DNA of 34,060 nt from Comamonadaceae bacterium (GCA_021299555.1 JAJTGH010000059.1:1-34060), one strand, 5' to 3'. Counted from the first letter of the stretch, positions 8,261 to 18,532 are shown. Made by a program: numbers and translations. Notes: generated by a model not told the origin, from the letters alone.

Positions 8261-8371
8261 AACAGTGTCGTCGCCATGGATACCACGCACGGCGGGCTGC
8301 TTCGATGACCGTTGGCGCCACGCCAATGGCGCTACCATCCGTCACCGCATCCAAAAGCAGTCAAGCGCTCC

Positions 8372-9106
8372 ATGCCCCAACCCGTTCCCTGGCTCGAAGA
8401 GGGTGAGCCCTTTCCTGCGCTGGAGCAGGCTTGGGGGCCGCAGTCACCTGCTCCCGGGCTACTGGCCGCCGGGGGAGGCCTCTCAGCGACCACACTGATC
8501 GATGCCTACCGGAGAGGCATCTTTCCGTGGTTCAGTGCCGGTCAGCCCGTGCTGTGGTGGAGCCCCGATCCACGCATGGTGCTGCAAACAGCCCACTTTA
8601 AGCTTCACCCTTCCCTGAAAAAAACCATCAAGCGCTTCCTCAGGTCGTCAGATTGCCAGATCCATATGAACCGGGATTTCGCTCAGGTGATCCGGCACTG
8701 CGCGAGCGCGCCGCGTCAGGGACAAAGCGGCACCTGGATCTTGCCCGAAATGATCCAGGCTTACGAGGCACTGCACAAGCGGGGACTGGCCCACAGCGTC
8801 GAGACCTGGATCGACGGGCAGTTGGTTGGCGGCCTGTACTGCGTCGCACTGGGCCGCATGGTTTTCGGCGAATCCATGTTCGCACAACGCACCGATGCGT
8901 CAAAAATTGCGCTCAGCGCACTGGTGGCCTGGTGTCGGACTCAAGGGGTTGAGGCCATAGACTGCCAGCAAAACACCAGCCATCTGGCCTCACTCGGAGC
9001 GGCCGAGATTGGGCGCACACACTTCATCAGCCTGGTGGCACGAGGCATTGAAAAGCCATCAGCGCGATGGCAATTCGACCCTTTATACTGGAACGCGATC
9101 CTGTGA
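8372..9106 (+). CDS. aat: Leucyl/phenylalanyl-tRNA--protein transferase
   Basis: This enzyme transfers Leu or Phe from charged tRNA onto N-terminal Lys or Arg of proteins, marking them for ClpS/ClpAP in the N-degron pathway. The 244-residue product carries the family signatures [37 protein letters not shown], and [33 protein letters not shown]. It ends with [14 protein letters not shown]. The ATG at 8372 gives the usual family N-terminus ([10 protein letters not shown]). The frame is open upstream to a TTG at 8312, but neither start has a clear ribosome-binding site. The bpt gene follows after 10 nt, so both aminoacyl transferases are probably co-expressed. Confidence 0.95.
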   Translation: MPQPVPWLEEGEPFPALEQAWGPQSPAPGLLAAGGGLSATTLIDAYRRGIFPWFSAGQPVLWWSPDPRMVLQTAHFKLHPSLKKTIKRFLRSSDCQIHMNRDFAQVIRHCASAPRQGQSGTWILPEMIQAYEALHKRGLAHSVETWIDGQLVGGLYCVALGRMVFGESMFAQRTDASKIALSALVAWCRTQGVEAIDCQQNTSHLASLGAAEIGRTHFISLVARGIEKPSARWQFDPLYWNAIL

Positions 9107-9116
9107 GGATCTGGCT

Positions 9117-9872
9117 GTGACCCACCTCAAAGACCTCCCGCTGCAGACGCTGCAGTTTTACGCCACCGCACCTTATCCCTGCAGCTATCTGCCAGAGCGG
9201 ATGGCCCGTTCGCAGGTGGCTACGCCCAGCCATCTCATACACAACCAGGCCTACTCAGAATTGGTGGCCAATGGTTTTCGGCGCAGTGGCATGTTCACCT
9301 ACAGGCCACACTGCCAGGGCTGCCACGCATGCGTGCCGCTGCGTGTTCCCGTCGATCGTTTCAAGGCGGATCGCAGTCAGCGCAGAGCATGGAAACAACA
9401 CCAGGACATGCAGGCTCGGGTGCTCAAGCTGTGCTTCGTTGCAGAGCACTACGAGCTGTACCTCAAGTACCAAAGCGGTCGCCATTGTGGTGGGGGCATG
9501 GACCAGGACAGCATCGACCAGTACACCCAATTCCTGCTGCAAAGTCGGGTCAACTCCCGCTTGGTGGAGTTCCGAGATCCTGGCGCCAACGGCCGGCTCG
9601 GCCCCTTGCGCAGCGTCTCCATCCTCGACGTGCTCGAGGACGGCCTGTCGGCCGTCTACACCTTTTACGACCCCACCCGTCGGGCCAGCTATGGCAACTA
9701 CAGCATCTTGTGGCAAATTGAGCAGGCACGCCAGCTGCGGCTGCCCTATCTTTATCTCGGATACTGGATCGAACAGAGTCCGAAAATGAGCTACAAGGCC
9801 CGATTCAGCCCTCACGAAGTGCTCGTTGACGGACGCTGGCAAGAGGGCGCGAACAGTTCGGCCCAGCCCTGA
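9117..9872 (+). CDS. bpt: Aspartate/glutamate leucyltransferase (Bpt, ATE family)
   Basis: Bpt adds Leu from Leu-tRNA to proteins beginning with Asp or Glu, the second branch of the bacterial N-degron pathway. The 251-residue product has the Cys-rich N-terminal motif [18 protein letters not shown]. It also has [21 protein letters not shown] and the ATE C-terminal core [28 protein letters not shown]...YLGYWI. The start is GTG at 9117, with GAGGA seven bases upstream inside the end of aat. A frame opening further upstream would overlap aat and is not supported. The length is normal. In many related genomes pyrD follows; here an IclR regulator does. Confidence 0.94.
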   Translation: MTHLKDLPLQTLQFYATAPYPCSYLPERMARSQVATPSHLIHNQAYSELVANGFRRSGMFTYRPHCQGCHACVPLRVPVDRFKADRSQRRAWKQHQDMQARVLKLCFVAEHYELYLKYQSGRHCGGGMDQDSIDQYTQFLLQSRVNSRLVEFRDPGANGRLGPLRSVSILDVLEDGLSAVYTFYDPTRRASYGNYSILWQIEQARQLRLPYLYLGYWIEQSPKMSYKARFSPHEVLVDGRWQEGANSSAQP

Positions 9873-9980
9873 GGTGCTCCGCGCCCGGGTAAGCACTCTG
9901 ACGATCCCAGAACACGCTGCCACAGTCCAGCCTCCGACAAGCGTTTTCACCTTGTAAAATTCGAGGCGAACGAGGCGAGA

Positions 9981-10775
9981 ATGAAAAAAAACACGGATTC
10001 CAACGCACCGACCGAGCCCACCGTGCAGGTGATCGGTCGGATGTTCACGCTGCTCGAAATCCTGGCCAACCGGGAAGAGCCCGTCACGCTCAAGGAGATC
10101 AGCGAAAAATCAGGGCTGCACCCTTCAACCGCGCACCGCATCCTCAACGATCTGGCCGTGGGCCGCTTCGTCGACAGGCCGCAGGCCGGCAGTTACAGAT
10201 TGGGTATGCGGTTGCTCGAATTGGGAAACGCCGTCAAGGCCAGGCTCAGTGTGCGCGACGCTGCCCTGATTCCCATGCGCGAGTTGCACAAATTGATACA
10301 GCAGCCGGTCAATCTGAGCGTTCGGCAAGGCGACGAAATCATCTACATCGAACGCGCCTACAGCGAGCGTTCGGGCATGCAGGTGGTGCGCGCCATCGGC
10401 GGTCGTGCACCGCTTCACTTGACGTCCACCGGCAAGTTGTTCCTGGCCGCCGACGATGCTCCACGCGTGCGGGCCTATGCCACCCGAACAGGCCTGGCGG
10501 GGCACACCCAAAACAGCATCACACAGTTGCCCGCCCTTGAGCGGGAGCTTTCAAAGGCCAGGCAGTATGGCATTGCCCGCGATAACGAAGAGCTCGAGCT
10601 CGGCGTGCGCTGCATGGCAGCAGGCATTTATGACGATCAAAACAAGCTGGTGGCGGGCTTGTCGATTTCAGCCCCAGCCAACCGCCTGGACGAAAACTGG
10701 CTGGCAAAACTGCAGGCCACGGCCAGTCAAATCTCTACGGCGCTGGGCCATCGCGCAGCAAAAGCTGCAGGGTGA
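9981..10775 (+). CDS. IclR family transcriptional regulator
   Basis: A 264-residue IclR-type regulator. The N-terminal winged helix-turn-helix occupies about residues 15-75 (VIGRMFTLLEILANREEPVTLKEISEKSGLHPSTAHRILNDL...GSYRLGMRLLELG). The C-terminal effector domain contains the usual LTSTGKLFLA, GIARDNEELELGVRCMAAGIYD and GLSISAPANRL. Proteins of this family bind small organic acids and control catabolic operons. It faces pbpG convergently with only nine bases between stop codons. Its target is unknown; the ThDP/CoA-transferase genes about 2 kb upstream are a plausible but unproven candidate. A possible extended -10 (TTGTAAAAT, 9952-9960) precedes it, and the start is preceded by GAGGCGAGA. 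Confidence 0.9.
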   Translation: MKKNTDSNAPTEPTVQVIGRMFTLLEILANREEPVTLKEISEKSGLHPSTAHRILNDLAVGRFVDRPQAGSYRLGMRLLELGNAVKARLSVRDAALIPMRELHKLIQQPVNLSVRQGDEIIYIERAYSERSGMQVVRAIGGRAPLHLTSTGKLFLAADDAPRVRAYATRTGLAGHTQNSITQLPALERELSKARQYGIARDNEELELGVRCMAAGIYDDQNKLVAGLSISAPANRLDENWLAKLQATASQISTALGHRAAKAAG

Positions 10776-10784
10776 GCGAACAGA

Positions 10785-11906
10785 TCAGCTTTTGAGGCCC
10801 GCTGCCACCGGTGCCTGGCCTTGGGCGTTGCCCTGAAGTGCTGCAGCAGGGCTTTTTTCGACCCAGCGCTTGACCCGCTCGGCATCAGCGAGCCGACTCA
10901 GTTTGCCTGCCGAGTCGAGAAACACCATGATCAGCTTGCGCCCCGCCACCCTGGCCTGCATGACCAAACACTGGCCCGCCTCCGAGATGTAGCCGGTCTT
11001 TTGAAGACCGATCTCCCATTCCGGGCTGTGCACCAAGCGATTGGTGTTGTTGTATTGAAGCGTCTGGCGACCGAGCGTCACTTGATGGCCGGTGGAAGTG
11101 GACAACTCGCGCAACACAGGATCGGCCGACGCAGCACGAACCAAAATGGCCAAATCCTGAGCGCTCGACTGATTGCGGCTGGACAGCCCCGTGGGCTCGA
11201 CGTATCGGGTGTCCTTCATACCCAGTGACTGAGCCTTGCTGTTCATCAGCGACACGAAAGCACCCAACCCGCCGGGGTAGGTCCGGCCCAGCGCATGGGC
11301 CGCCCGGTTTTCGCTCGACATGAGCGCCAGATGCAAGAGCTCACCCCGAGTGAGGCTGACGCCCACGCGCAAGCGCGAGGTGCTGCCCTTCTCGGTGTCC
11401 ACATCATTTTGCGTGATGGTGATCATCTCGTCCATGGACTGCTTGCCCTCGCTGACGATCACACCAGTCATCAACTTGGTCAGCGAGGCGATCGGCAGGA
11501 CGGCCTGATCGTTCTTGCTGAACAACACTTCCTGGGTGTCTTGATCGATCACCAAAGCCACGCTCGATCGCAGCGACAAGGGATCGGCCGAAGCATGCAG
11601 GCCAGCCATCTGACCAAAAGAAGGCCGAGGCGGTCGCGCCTCTGATGCAGGCTTGGACTGTTTGACCCTGGCAGAGCGAGCACGGCCTGATTTGACAGAC
11701 GCAGACGCGCCCGAGGACTTGAGGGCTTGCCGTTTCTTCTGGTCCAGGGCCTTTTGAGCCTGCGATGCAGCTTTATTTTGAGCCTGCGACGCAGGCGATG
11801 CAGCTTTACTTTGGGCCCACACCGGAGCGGTGAAAAGGCATAGCGCCAACACACTGCCAAACACGGCCGCGAGTGACATGAAATTTCTCAAAACTGCAAC
11901 AGTCAT
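10785..11906 (-). CDS. pbpG: D-alanyl-D-alanine endopeptidase, PBP7-like (peptidase S11)
   Basis: A periplasmic peptidoglycan hydrolase of 373 residues. After a hydrophobic signal segment (SLAAVFGSVLALCLFTAPVWAQ) comes a low-complexity Ala/Lys/Gln-rich linker to about residue 100. This linker includes a near-duplicate 18-nt DNA repeat (11762-11779 and 11794-11811). The catalytic domain has all three active-site motifs: SLTK (Ser141, Lys144), SEN (198-200) and KTG (303-305). The family phrases AVLPIASLTKLMTG, GELLHLALMSSENRAAHALGR and LQKTGYISEAGQCLVMQA are intact. The ribosome-binding site is weak at both possible ATGs (11906 and 11879). A good sigma70-like promoter lies upstream at 11945-11973. 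Confidence 0.93.
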   Translation of the reverse strand: MTVAVLRNFMSLAAVFGSVLALCLFTAPVWAQSKAASPASQAQNKAASQAQKALDQKKRQALKSSGASASVKSGRARSARVKQSKPASEARPPRPSFGQMAGLHASADPLSLRSSVALVIDQDTQEVLFSKNDQAVLPIASLTKLMTGVIVSEGKQSMDEMITITQNDVDTEKGSTSRLRVGVSLTRGELLHLALMSSENRAAHALGRTYPGGLGAFVSLMNSKAQSLGMKDTRYVEPTGLSSRNQSSAQDLAILVRAASADPVLRELSTSTGHQVTLGRQTLQYNNTNRLVHSPEWEIGLQKTGYISEAGQCLVMQARVAGRKLIMVFLDSAGKLSRLADAERVKRWVEKSPAAALQGNAQGQAPVAAGLKS

Positions 11907-11944
11907 GAAGTCGACCGAGTTCGGTGATGATCAAACGTGCCGGC

Positions 11945-11973
11945 AGTGTAGCGAAGTTCAAAAAGTTATGCAA
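11945..11973 (-). promoter_or_regulatory. Candidate sigma70 promoter for pbpG
   Basis: On the minus strand, TTGCAT (11973-11968) and TACACT (11950-11945) are spaced by exactly 17 bp. They lie about 40 nt before the pbpG start, in an A/T-rich stretch. Confidence 0.6.
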
Positions 11974-12064
11974 TATCAAAAACTTGCGAGATTTTCCTAA
12001 TGCATAAAAAGCCACATGCACCGTCTTGGACGTGGACAGGTACCTGAGGATGGCGCACGACAAC

Positions 12065-12091
12065 GCAAAAGGGGCCGATGGCCCCTTTTGC
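12065..12091 (-). terminator. Terminator after leuA
   Basis: A perfect 12-bp stem, GCAAAAGGGGCC (12065-12076) with GGCCCCTTTTGC (12080-12091), has a three-base loop about 25 nt beyond the leuA stop. The A/T end of the stem supplies the U-tract on the minus-strand transcript. Confidence 0.8.
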
Positions 12092-12114
12092 TATTCGTTA
12101 TGAAAACGATGAGA

Positions 12115-13653
12115 TCAGCCCTGGGCAGCGACCCGATCGGCCTTGCTTTGAAGCTTGTTAAGCGCACTGAGGTAAGCCTTGGCCGATGCCACAACGATGT
12201 CGGGGTCAGCCCCCACCCCATTGACCACACGCCCACTGTTTTGCAGACGCACAGTCACTTCCCCCTGGCTTTCAGTGGAGCCACTGATGGCATTGACCGA
12301 GTACAGCACCATCTCGGCGCCACTTTTCACATGCGCCTCAATGGCTTTGAGCGATGCATCCACAGGTCCGTTGCCCTCGGCCTGGCTATGAACTTCCTTG
12401 CCATCGGCCGTAAAAACGATGGAGGCATAGGGCATCTCTCCGGTTTCGCTGCGCTGCGACAGCGATACGAAGCCATATTGCTCGTTTTCACTGGTCACGC
12501 TCTCGTCACTGACCAGGGCAAGAATGTCTTCGTCAAAGATCTCGCTCTTTCGGTCGGCCAACTCCTTGAAGCGGGCAAACGCGCTGTTGATTTCTGTCTC
12601 GCTGTCCAACGCAACACCGAGATCCTGCAAGCGCTGCTTGAATGCGTTGCGACCGCTGAGCTTGCCCAAAACGATCTTGTTGGCACTCCAGCCCACATCT
12701 TCAGCACGCATGATCTCGTAGGTGTCGCGCGCCTTGAGCACGCCGTCCTGGTGTATGCCCGATGCATGCGCAAATGCGTTGGCTCCGACCACCGCCTTGT
12801 TGGGTTGAACCACAAAACCCGTGGTCTGACTGACCATGCGACTGGCGGCAACGATGTGTTTGGCGTCCACACCCACATCCAGACCAAAATAATCGCGGCG
12901 CGTCTTGACCGCCATCACCACCTCTTCCAAGGAGCAATTGCCGGCGCGCTCGCCAAGACCGTTGATGGTGCATTCCACTTGGCGAGCACCACCGATTTTG
13001 ACCCCGGCGAGCGAGTTGGCCACAGCCATACCCAGGTCATTGTGGCAATGCACCGACCAAATCGCCTTGTCCGAATTGGGAATGCGCTCACGCAAGGTAC
13101 GTATGAACTCGCCATAGAGTTCAGGCACCGCATAGCCCACGGTATCGGGCACGTTGATGGTGGTCGCGCCTTCGGCGATGACGGCCTCAATCACGCGGCA
13201 CAAAAAGTCGACCTCGCTGCGATAACCGTCTTCAGGGCTGAACTCGATATCGCCCACCAGGTTGCGTGCAAATCGAACCGACTGCTTGGCCTGCTCAAAC
13301 ACCTCATCGGGCGTCATGCGCAGCTTTTTTTCCATGTGCAGAGGCGAAGTGGCAATGAAGGTGTGGATGCGCGCGCGCTCTGCCCCTTTGAGTGCCTCGG
13401 CTGCGCGTGCAATGTCTCGGTCGTTGGCCCGCGACAGGGAACACACGGTCGAATCCTTGATCGCATTGGCGATCGCCCGTACCGCCTCGAAATCACCATT
13501 GGAGCTGGCTGCAAAGCCGGCTTCAATGACATCGACTTTCAGACGCTCGAGCTGTCGCGCAATGCGCAGCTTTTCGTCGCGGGTCATGGAAGCGCCGGGT
13601 GACTGCTCGCCGTCGCGCAAAGTGGTGTCAAAGATGATGAGTTTGTCGGTCAT
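12115..13653 (-). CDS. leuA: 2-isopropylmalate synthase
   Basis: LeuA condenses acetyl-CoA with 2-oxoisovalerate in the first committed step of leucine synthesis. The 512-residue protein begins [19 protein letters not shown], contains the metal-binding [13 protein letters not shown], and continues through [13 protein letters not shown] and [12 protein letters not shown]. It ends with a regulatory domain (about residues 385-510) of the type that binds leucine for feedback inhibition. The ATG at 13653 is chosen for its family N-terminus and the AGGA upstream; the frame opens to 13743 inside the attenuator region and is not real there. It lies downstream of pssA in the ilvBNC-pssA-leuA block. 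A Leu-rich leader peptide and a terminator-like hairpin in front of it suggest attenuation by leucine supply. Confidence 0.97.
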   Translation of the reverse strand: MTDKLIIFDTTLRDGEQSPGASMTRDEKLRIARQLERLKVDVIEAGFAASSNGDFEAVRAIANAIKDSTVCSLSRANDRDIARAAEALKGAERARIHTFIATSPLHMEKKLRMTPDEVFEQAKQSVRFARNLVGDIEFSPEDGYRSEVDFLCRVIEAVIAEGATTINVPDTVGYAVPELYGEFIRTLRERIPNSDKAIWSVHCHNDLGMAVANSLAGVKIGGARQVECTINGLGERAGNCSLEEVVMAVKTRRDYFGLDVGVDAKHIVAASRMVSQTTGFVVQPNKAVVGANAFAHASGIHQDGVLKARDTYEIMRAEDVGWSANKIVLGKLSGRNAFKQRLQDLGVALDSETEINSAFARFKELADRKSEIFDEDILALVSDESVTSENEQYGFVSLSQRSETGEMPYASIVFTADGKEVHSQAEGNGPVDASLKAIEAHVKSGAEMVLYSVNAISGSTESQGEVTVRLQNSGRVVNGVGADPDIVVASAKAYLSALNKLQSKADRVAAQG

Positions 13654-13722
13654 TGCAATAGGTCCTGGTTGGCTGGAAAACAACCCCTGGTTCTCAGCAT
13701 TCAGGGCATGGCACAAAGCAAA

Positions 13723-13752
13723 ACGGCCCGGATGCTGAGGCAAACGGGCCGT
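13723..13752 (-). terminator. Attenuator-like hairpin upstream of leuA
   Basis: On the minus strand, ACGGCCCG (13752-13745) pairs with CGGGCCGT (13730-13723) in an 8-bp GC-rich stem, followed by TTTTGCTTTG. It lies between the leader peptide and leuA. The 5' arm can instead pair with the end of the leader peptide: AACGGG (13792-13787) with CCCGTT (13748-13743), and CGAC (13783-13780) with GTCG (13756-13753). That is the expected mutually exclusive fold. Confidence 0.7.
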
Positions 13753-13774
13753 CGACTTCGAACACGCGTGCGCG

Positions 13775-13828
13775 TTACTGTCGCCACCCGTTGGGCGCTA
13801 GCAGTAGCGAGACCGCTTTCGTGTTCAT
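13775..13828 (-). CDS. Putative leuA leader peptide
   Basis: A 17-residue reading frame, [17 protein letters not shown], with three consecutive Leu codons (CTA CTG CTA). CTA is normally rare in high-GC betaproteobacteria. It lies about 120 nt upstream of leuA, followed by the terminator hairpin at 13723-13752. A ribosome stalled at the Leu run would leave most of the region-2 sequence (codons 13-17) free to pair with the terminator 5' arm. A ribosome reaching the stop would mask it and let the terminator form. The ribosome-binding site is weak. A GATAAA (a possible -10) ends eight bases before the ATG, so the message may be leaderless. The structure is seen in the sequence; the regulation is inferred. 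Confidence 0.65.
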   Translation of the reverse strand: MNTKAVSLLLAPNGWRQ

Positions 13829-13879
13829 GGCTTGAGTTTATCACAGCGCGGCGAAGTTGTGTGCCGCCCGGCCGGTGTG

Positions 13880-14692
13880 CTATTTGTGCAGGCCACGCTC
13901 GTCCGGCTCTTCGGTTGATGTGGAGATCACACTGGTCTGCAATCCCTTGTAGCGTCGCCAGAAGTAAAGCACATACCCGGACATACCGTACATTACGAAC
14001 AAGGCAAAAATGACCGTCGGCGGGTCAATATTGATCACGGCAATGCCCAGCGCGATCGAGACGATGACTGCAAAAGGCACACTGCGCTTGAAGCTCACGT
14101 CCTTGAAGCTGTAGAACGGAACATTGGTCACCATGGTCAGCCCAGCGTAAAGCATGAGCGCGAACATGAACCAGCTGACCTCGGCGCCCTTGATGCCTGC
14201 CTCGGTCACCAACCAAATAAAGCCAGTGACTATGGCTGCGGCCGCCGGCGATGGAAGGCCCTGGAAAAAGCGCTTGTCGACCACCGTGGTATTGACGTTG
14301 AACCGCGCCAGCCGCAGCGCTGCACAGGCGCAGTAAACGAAGGCCGCGATCCACCCCCAGCGCCCCAGACCGGTGAGTGCCCAGACATAGGCGATCAGGG
14401 CAGGCGCGGCACCAAATGAGACCATATCAGCGAGCGAATCCATTTGCTCGCCAAAGGCGCTTTGCGTATTGGTCATGCGGGCCACACGCCCATCAAGGCT
14501 GTCCAGCACCATGGCACAAAAAACCCCGATGGCCGCTTGCTCAAAGCGGCCGTTCATGGCCATCACGATCGAGTAAAAGCCGCCGAACAGGGCCGCCAGC
14601 GTGAACAAATTGGGCAGCACATAAATGCCCTTGCGCGGCTTGCGCACCTCGGCCGAATCGGGGCGGGGGGACTGTTCAGGGGTTTCTGGCAT
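13880..14692 (-). CDS. pssA: CDP-diacylglycerol--serine O-phosphatidyltransferase
   Basis: PssA makes phosphatidylserine from CDP-diacylglycerol and serine, the precursor of phosphatidylethanolamine. The 270-residue membrane protein has the CDP-alcohol phosphotransferase signature DSLDGRVARMTNTQSAFGEQMDSLADMVSFG (DG...AR...G...D...D), which binds the CDP group and metal ions. Several hydrophobic segments follow (WIAAFVYCACAALRLARFN, FMFALMLYAGLTMV, AVIVSIALGIAVINI, VIFALFVMYGMSGYVLYFW). The length is normal. It sits between ilvC and leuA on the same strand, an arrangement common in Burkholderiales. Confidence 0.95.
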   Translation of the reverse strand: MPETPEQSPRPDSAEVRKPRKGIYVLPNLFTLAALFGGFYSIVMAMNGRFEQAAIGVFCAMVLDSLDGRVARMTNTQSAFGEQMDSLADMVSFGAAPALIAYVWALTGLGRWGWIAAFVYCACAALRLARFNVNTTVVDKRFFQGLPSPAAAAIVTGFIWLVTEAGIKGAEVSWFMFALMLYAGLTMVTNVPFYSFKDVSFKRSVPFAVIVSIALGIAVINIDPPTVIFALFVMYGMSGYVLYFWRRYKGLQTSVISTSTEEPDERGLHK

Positions 14693-14788
14693 GGCAACAA
14701 GTGTAAAGGCAGGCGCTCACACTGCGAAACCCAGACAAAGCGAAGGCCGCCCTAAAGAGCGCCCTTCTTGATGGCAGCGGCCGAATCA

Positions 14789-15794
<1,006 letters not shown>

Positions 15795-15822
15795 ACGGGT
15801 GGCCGAGCCTTGCAAAAGAGTC

Positions 15823-16314
15823 TCAAATGCGCAGGATTCTCTCACCGCGGCCGATGCCACTGGCGCCGGTTCGCACAGTCTCCAAAATCGCACTGCGATC
15901 AATGGCCTCCAAAAACGCATCGTTTTTGGACTGGTCACCGGTCAACTCGATGGTGTAACTTTTCTCGGTCACGTCAATGATGCGGCCACGAAAAATATCG
16001 GCCATGCGCTTCATTTCCTCACGCTCCTTGCCCACCGCGCGCACCTTGACCATCATGAGCTCGCGCTCTGTGTAGGGGCCTTCGGTCAGGTCGACCACCT
16101 TGACCACCTCGATCAGGCGATTCAAGTGTTTGGTGATCTGCTCAATGACGTCGTCTGAACCCGTGGTCTGTATGGTCATGCGCGACAGACTCGGGTCCTC
16201 GGTAGGGGCCACGGTCAAGGACTCGATGTTGTATCCGCGGGCGGAGAACAAGCCCACGACGCGAGACAGGGCACCGGCTTCGTTTTCAAGCAGCACGGCA
16301 ATGATGTGTTTCAT
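15823..16314 (-). CDS. ilvN: Acetolactate synthase small (regulatory) subunit
   Basis: The regulatory subunit that binds valine and stimulates the catalytic subunit IlvB. The 163-residue protein has an N-terminal ACT domain (KHIIAVLLENEAGALSRVVGLFSARGYNIESLTVAPTEDPSLSRMTI). The C-terminal domain is typical of the family (YTERELMMVKV, FRGRIIDVTEKSYTIELTG). The ATG at 16314 is preceded by GAGGAAGCTGAT; a longer frame to 16425 lacks family similarity. It lies 135 nt downstream of ilvB on the same strand. Confidence 0.97.
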   Translation of the reverse strand: MKHIIAVLLENEAGALSRVVGLFSARGYNIESLTVAPTEDPSLSRMTIQTTGSDDVIEQITKHLNRLIEVVKVVDLTEGPYTERELMMVKVRAVGKEREEMKRMADIFRGRIIDVTEKSYTIELTGDQSKNDAFLEAIDRSAILETVRTGASGIGRGERILRI

Positions 16315-16449
16315 ATCAGCTTCCTCATTTGCCCTGCCCTCCCCCGCACACGGTAATGCGCGGGCTTGGCAGGCCATAGATTCGTCAAGGGAATATGGCC
16401 AGCACGATCGGCAGGCCCCGGTCAAATTTGGTCAGGGTGTCGCGCCGCC

Positions 16450-18225
16450 TCAAAGGTCTTCGCTGCCCAGAAGCATCTCGGTGATGCCCTTGCCCGCCTG
16501 CACCATGGGAAAAACGTTCTCCGTGGGGTCGGTTCTGAAATCCATGAAGACCGTGCGGTCCTTGAGCTTGCGCGCTTCGCGCAAAGCAGGCTCGACATCT
16601 TGCGGGCGCTCAATGAGCATGCCAACGTGTCCAAAAGCCTCAGCCAATTTCACGAAATTGGGCAGTGCATCCATGTAACTGTGGCTGTAGCGACCGGAAT
16701 ATTCGATTTCCTGCCATTGCCGCACCATGCCCAAGTAGCGGTTGTTCAGGGAAATGACCTTGATCGGGGTGTTGTACTGCAGGCAGGTGGACAACTCCTG
16801 AATGCACATTTGAACGGAGCCTTCGCCGGTGACGCAATAAACCTCGCTCTGCGGCTTGGCCAATTTGATGCCCATGGCATAAGGGATACCAACGCCCATG
16901 GTGCCAAGACCACCCGAATTGATCCAGCGGCGCGGCTCATTGAATTTATAGAACTGTGCGGCCCACATTTGGTGCTGCCCCACATCGGAGGTGACGTAAG
17001 CGTCGGCGTCCTTGGTCATGTTCCACAAGGTCTCGATCACCATCTGAGGCTTGATCACATCCTTGTTGGCCCGGTCGTACTTCAGGCAGTCCCGGCTGCG
17101 CCATCCCTCGATGGTCTGCCACCACTGCTTCAAAGCCTGGGCGTCGGGCTTGAGGCCCGACTCGCGGATCATGGCGATGAGCTCAACCAGAACGTCCTTG
17201 ACATCCCCAACGATCGGAACATCGACCTTGACGCGTTTGGAAATACTGGAGGGATCAATATCGATGTGGATGATCTTGCGCTCGTTTTGCGCGAAGTGCT
17301 TGGGGTTGCCGATCACGCGGTCATCAAAACGCGCGCCGATGGCGATCAGCACATCGCAATTTTGCATTGCGTTGTTGGCTTCAATTGTTCCGTGCATGCC
17401 CAGCATGCCCAGGAACTTGTTGTCAGTGGCCGGATAGGCGCCAAGGCCCATCAAGGTGTTGGTGCACGGGTAGCCCAGCATGTCGACGAGGGTTCGCAAT
17501 TCCTGCGAAGCATTGGACAAGAGCACCCCGCCGCCGCTGTAGACATAAGGCCGCTTGGCCGACATCAAAAGCTGCAAAGCCTTGCGAATCTGGCCTCCGT
17601 GGCCTTTGCGCACGGGGTTGTAGCTGCGCATCTCGACGCTGGCCGGGTATTCGTAGGCGCATTTTTTGACCGACACATCCTTGGGGATGTCGACCACCAC
17701 AGGACCAGGACGCCCAGATCGGGCAATGTGAAACGCCTTCTTCATGGTCGCAGCCAGGTCGCGTACGTCTTTGACCAGGAAGTTGTGCTTGACGATCGGA
17801 CGGGTGATGCCCACCGTGTCGCACTCCTGAAATGCGTCCAGGCCGATGGCGGCCGTGGGCACCTGACCCGTGATGATGACCATGGGGATGCTGTCCATGT
17901 AGGCCGTGGCAATGCCAGTGACCGCATTGGTGACGCCGGGACCTGAAGTCACCAGGGCCACGCCCACCTCGCCTGTGGCCCGCGCATAGCCATCTGCAGC
18001 ATGGACGGCCGCCTGCTCGTGACGCACGAGTACATGCTGCATCTTGTCCTGCTTGTACAGGGCATCGTAAATATAGAGGACAGCTCCGCCCGGGTAGCCC
18101 CAGATGAACTCGACCTTTTCTTCTATGAGAGAGCGGACCAGGATTTCTGCGCCCATGAGCTCGGGTGATTTGTTGCTCTGGGCGGCCGCTGCTGCGCTGG
18201 CCAATTCGGCCTTGGAGATTTCCAT
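16450..18225 (-). CDS. ilvB: Acetolactate synthase large (catalytic) subunit
   Basis: The ThDP-, FAD- and Mg-dependent enzyme that makes acetolactate or acetohydroxybutyrate from pyruvate. The 591-residue product is complete. It contains FIWGYPGGAVLYIYDAL, the catalytic Glu in VLVRHEQAAVHAADGYARATG, and SGPGVTNAVTGIATAYMDSIPMV. The QEC-D-VGITRPIVKH region and the C-terminal cofactor motif TGEGSVQMCIQELS...SLNNRYLGMVRQWQ follow. GEG in place of GDG is familiar in betaproteobacterial homologues. AAAGG precedes the ATG. It is the first gene of ilvBNC-pssA-leuA. I found no branched-chain leader peptide in its upstream region. Confidence 0.97.
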   Translation of the reverse strand: MEISKAELASAAAAAQSNKSPELMGAEILVRSLIEEKVEFIWGYPGGAVLYIYDALYKQDKMQHVLVRHEQAAVHAADGYARATGEVGVALVTSGPGVTNAVTGIATAYMDSIPMVIITGQVPTAAIGLDAFQECDTVGITRPIVKHNFLVKDVRDLAATMKKAFHIARSGRPGPVVVDIPKDVSVKKCAYEYPASVEMRSYNPVRKGHGGQIRKALQLLMSAKRPYVYSGGGVLLSNASQELRTLVDMLGYPCTNTLMGLGAYPATDNKFLGMLGMHGTIEANNAMQNCDVLIAIGARFDDRVIGNPKHFAQNERKIIHIDIDPSSISKRVKVDVPIVGDVKDVLVELIAMIRESGLKPDAQALKQWWQTIEGWRSRDCLKYDRANKDVIKPQMVIETLWNMTKDADAYVTSDVGQHQMWAAQFYKFNEPRRWINSGGLGTMGVGIPYAMGIKLAKPQSEVYCVTGEGSVQMCIQELSTCLQYNTPIKVISLNNRYLGMVRQWQEIEYSGRYSHSYMDALPNFVKLAEAFGHVGMLIERPQDVEPALREARKLKDRTVFMDFRTDPTENVFPMVQAGKGITEMLLGSEDL

Positions 18226-18532
18226 GATGAACCTTTGCGAATTTCTCTAACGAAAAACCTTCGGTGCTCCTGGGCTCGACCTTTTGGGGCGGCTGTGGAA
18301 CTTGAGGTCTGAGACCATGGGCGAGATTGATCTTTCGCCGGATCCAGACCCGTTTGCCTCTTGAACGGAACCATCGATTATGACATCAATAATCCCCATC
18401 GAGTCGATGGACCGATCGATCGGGTGGCAGTGCCATAATCTTTTGGGCCAAGCCCGTTGACCCGATCACCGATCCGCAACGCAGTTTGGCGACAATTCCT
18501 ACCGCCAGCAGAGCGAAGCGCAACAGCACACC
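18226..18532. other. Divergent intergenic region between ilvB and the sigma-factor gene
   Basis: About 307 nt holding the promoters of two divergent operons. A CATAAT (minus strand, near 18380) could be the ilvB -10, but its -35 is poor. Reading frames here do not encode a peptide rich in Ile, Val or Leu. No strong palindrome or terminator was seen. Confidence 0.45.

Noticed and set aside
11762-11811. Near-duplicate 18-nt repeats in pbpG as a possible mobile repeat.
   Set aside because: They lie in frame in a low-complexity linker and are simply explained by local duplication.
12016-13602. A 528-codon plus-strand frame opposite leuA.
   Set aside because: Antisense shadow; leuA is unmistakable and the frame has no known domain.
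16366-17946. A 526-codon plus-strand frame opposite ilvB.
   Set aside because: Antisense shadow of ilvB with no recognisable domain.
18226-18374. Short frames before ilvB as a possible branched-chain leader peptide.
   Set aside because: None contains a run of Ile, Val or Leu codons, and no terminator with a U-tract was seen.
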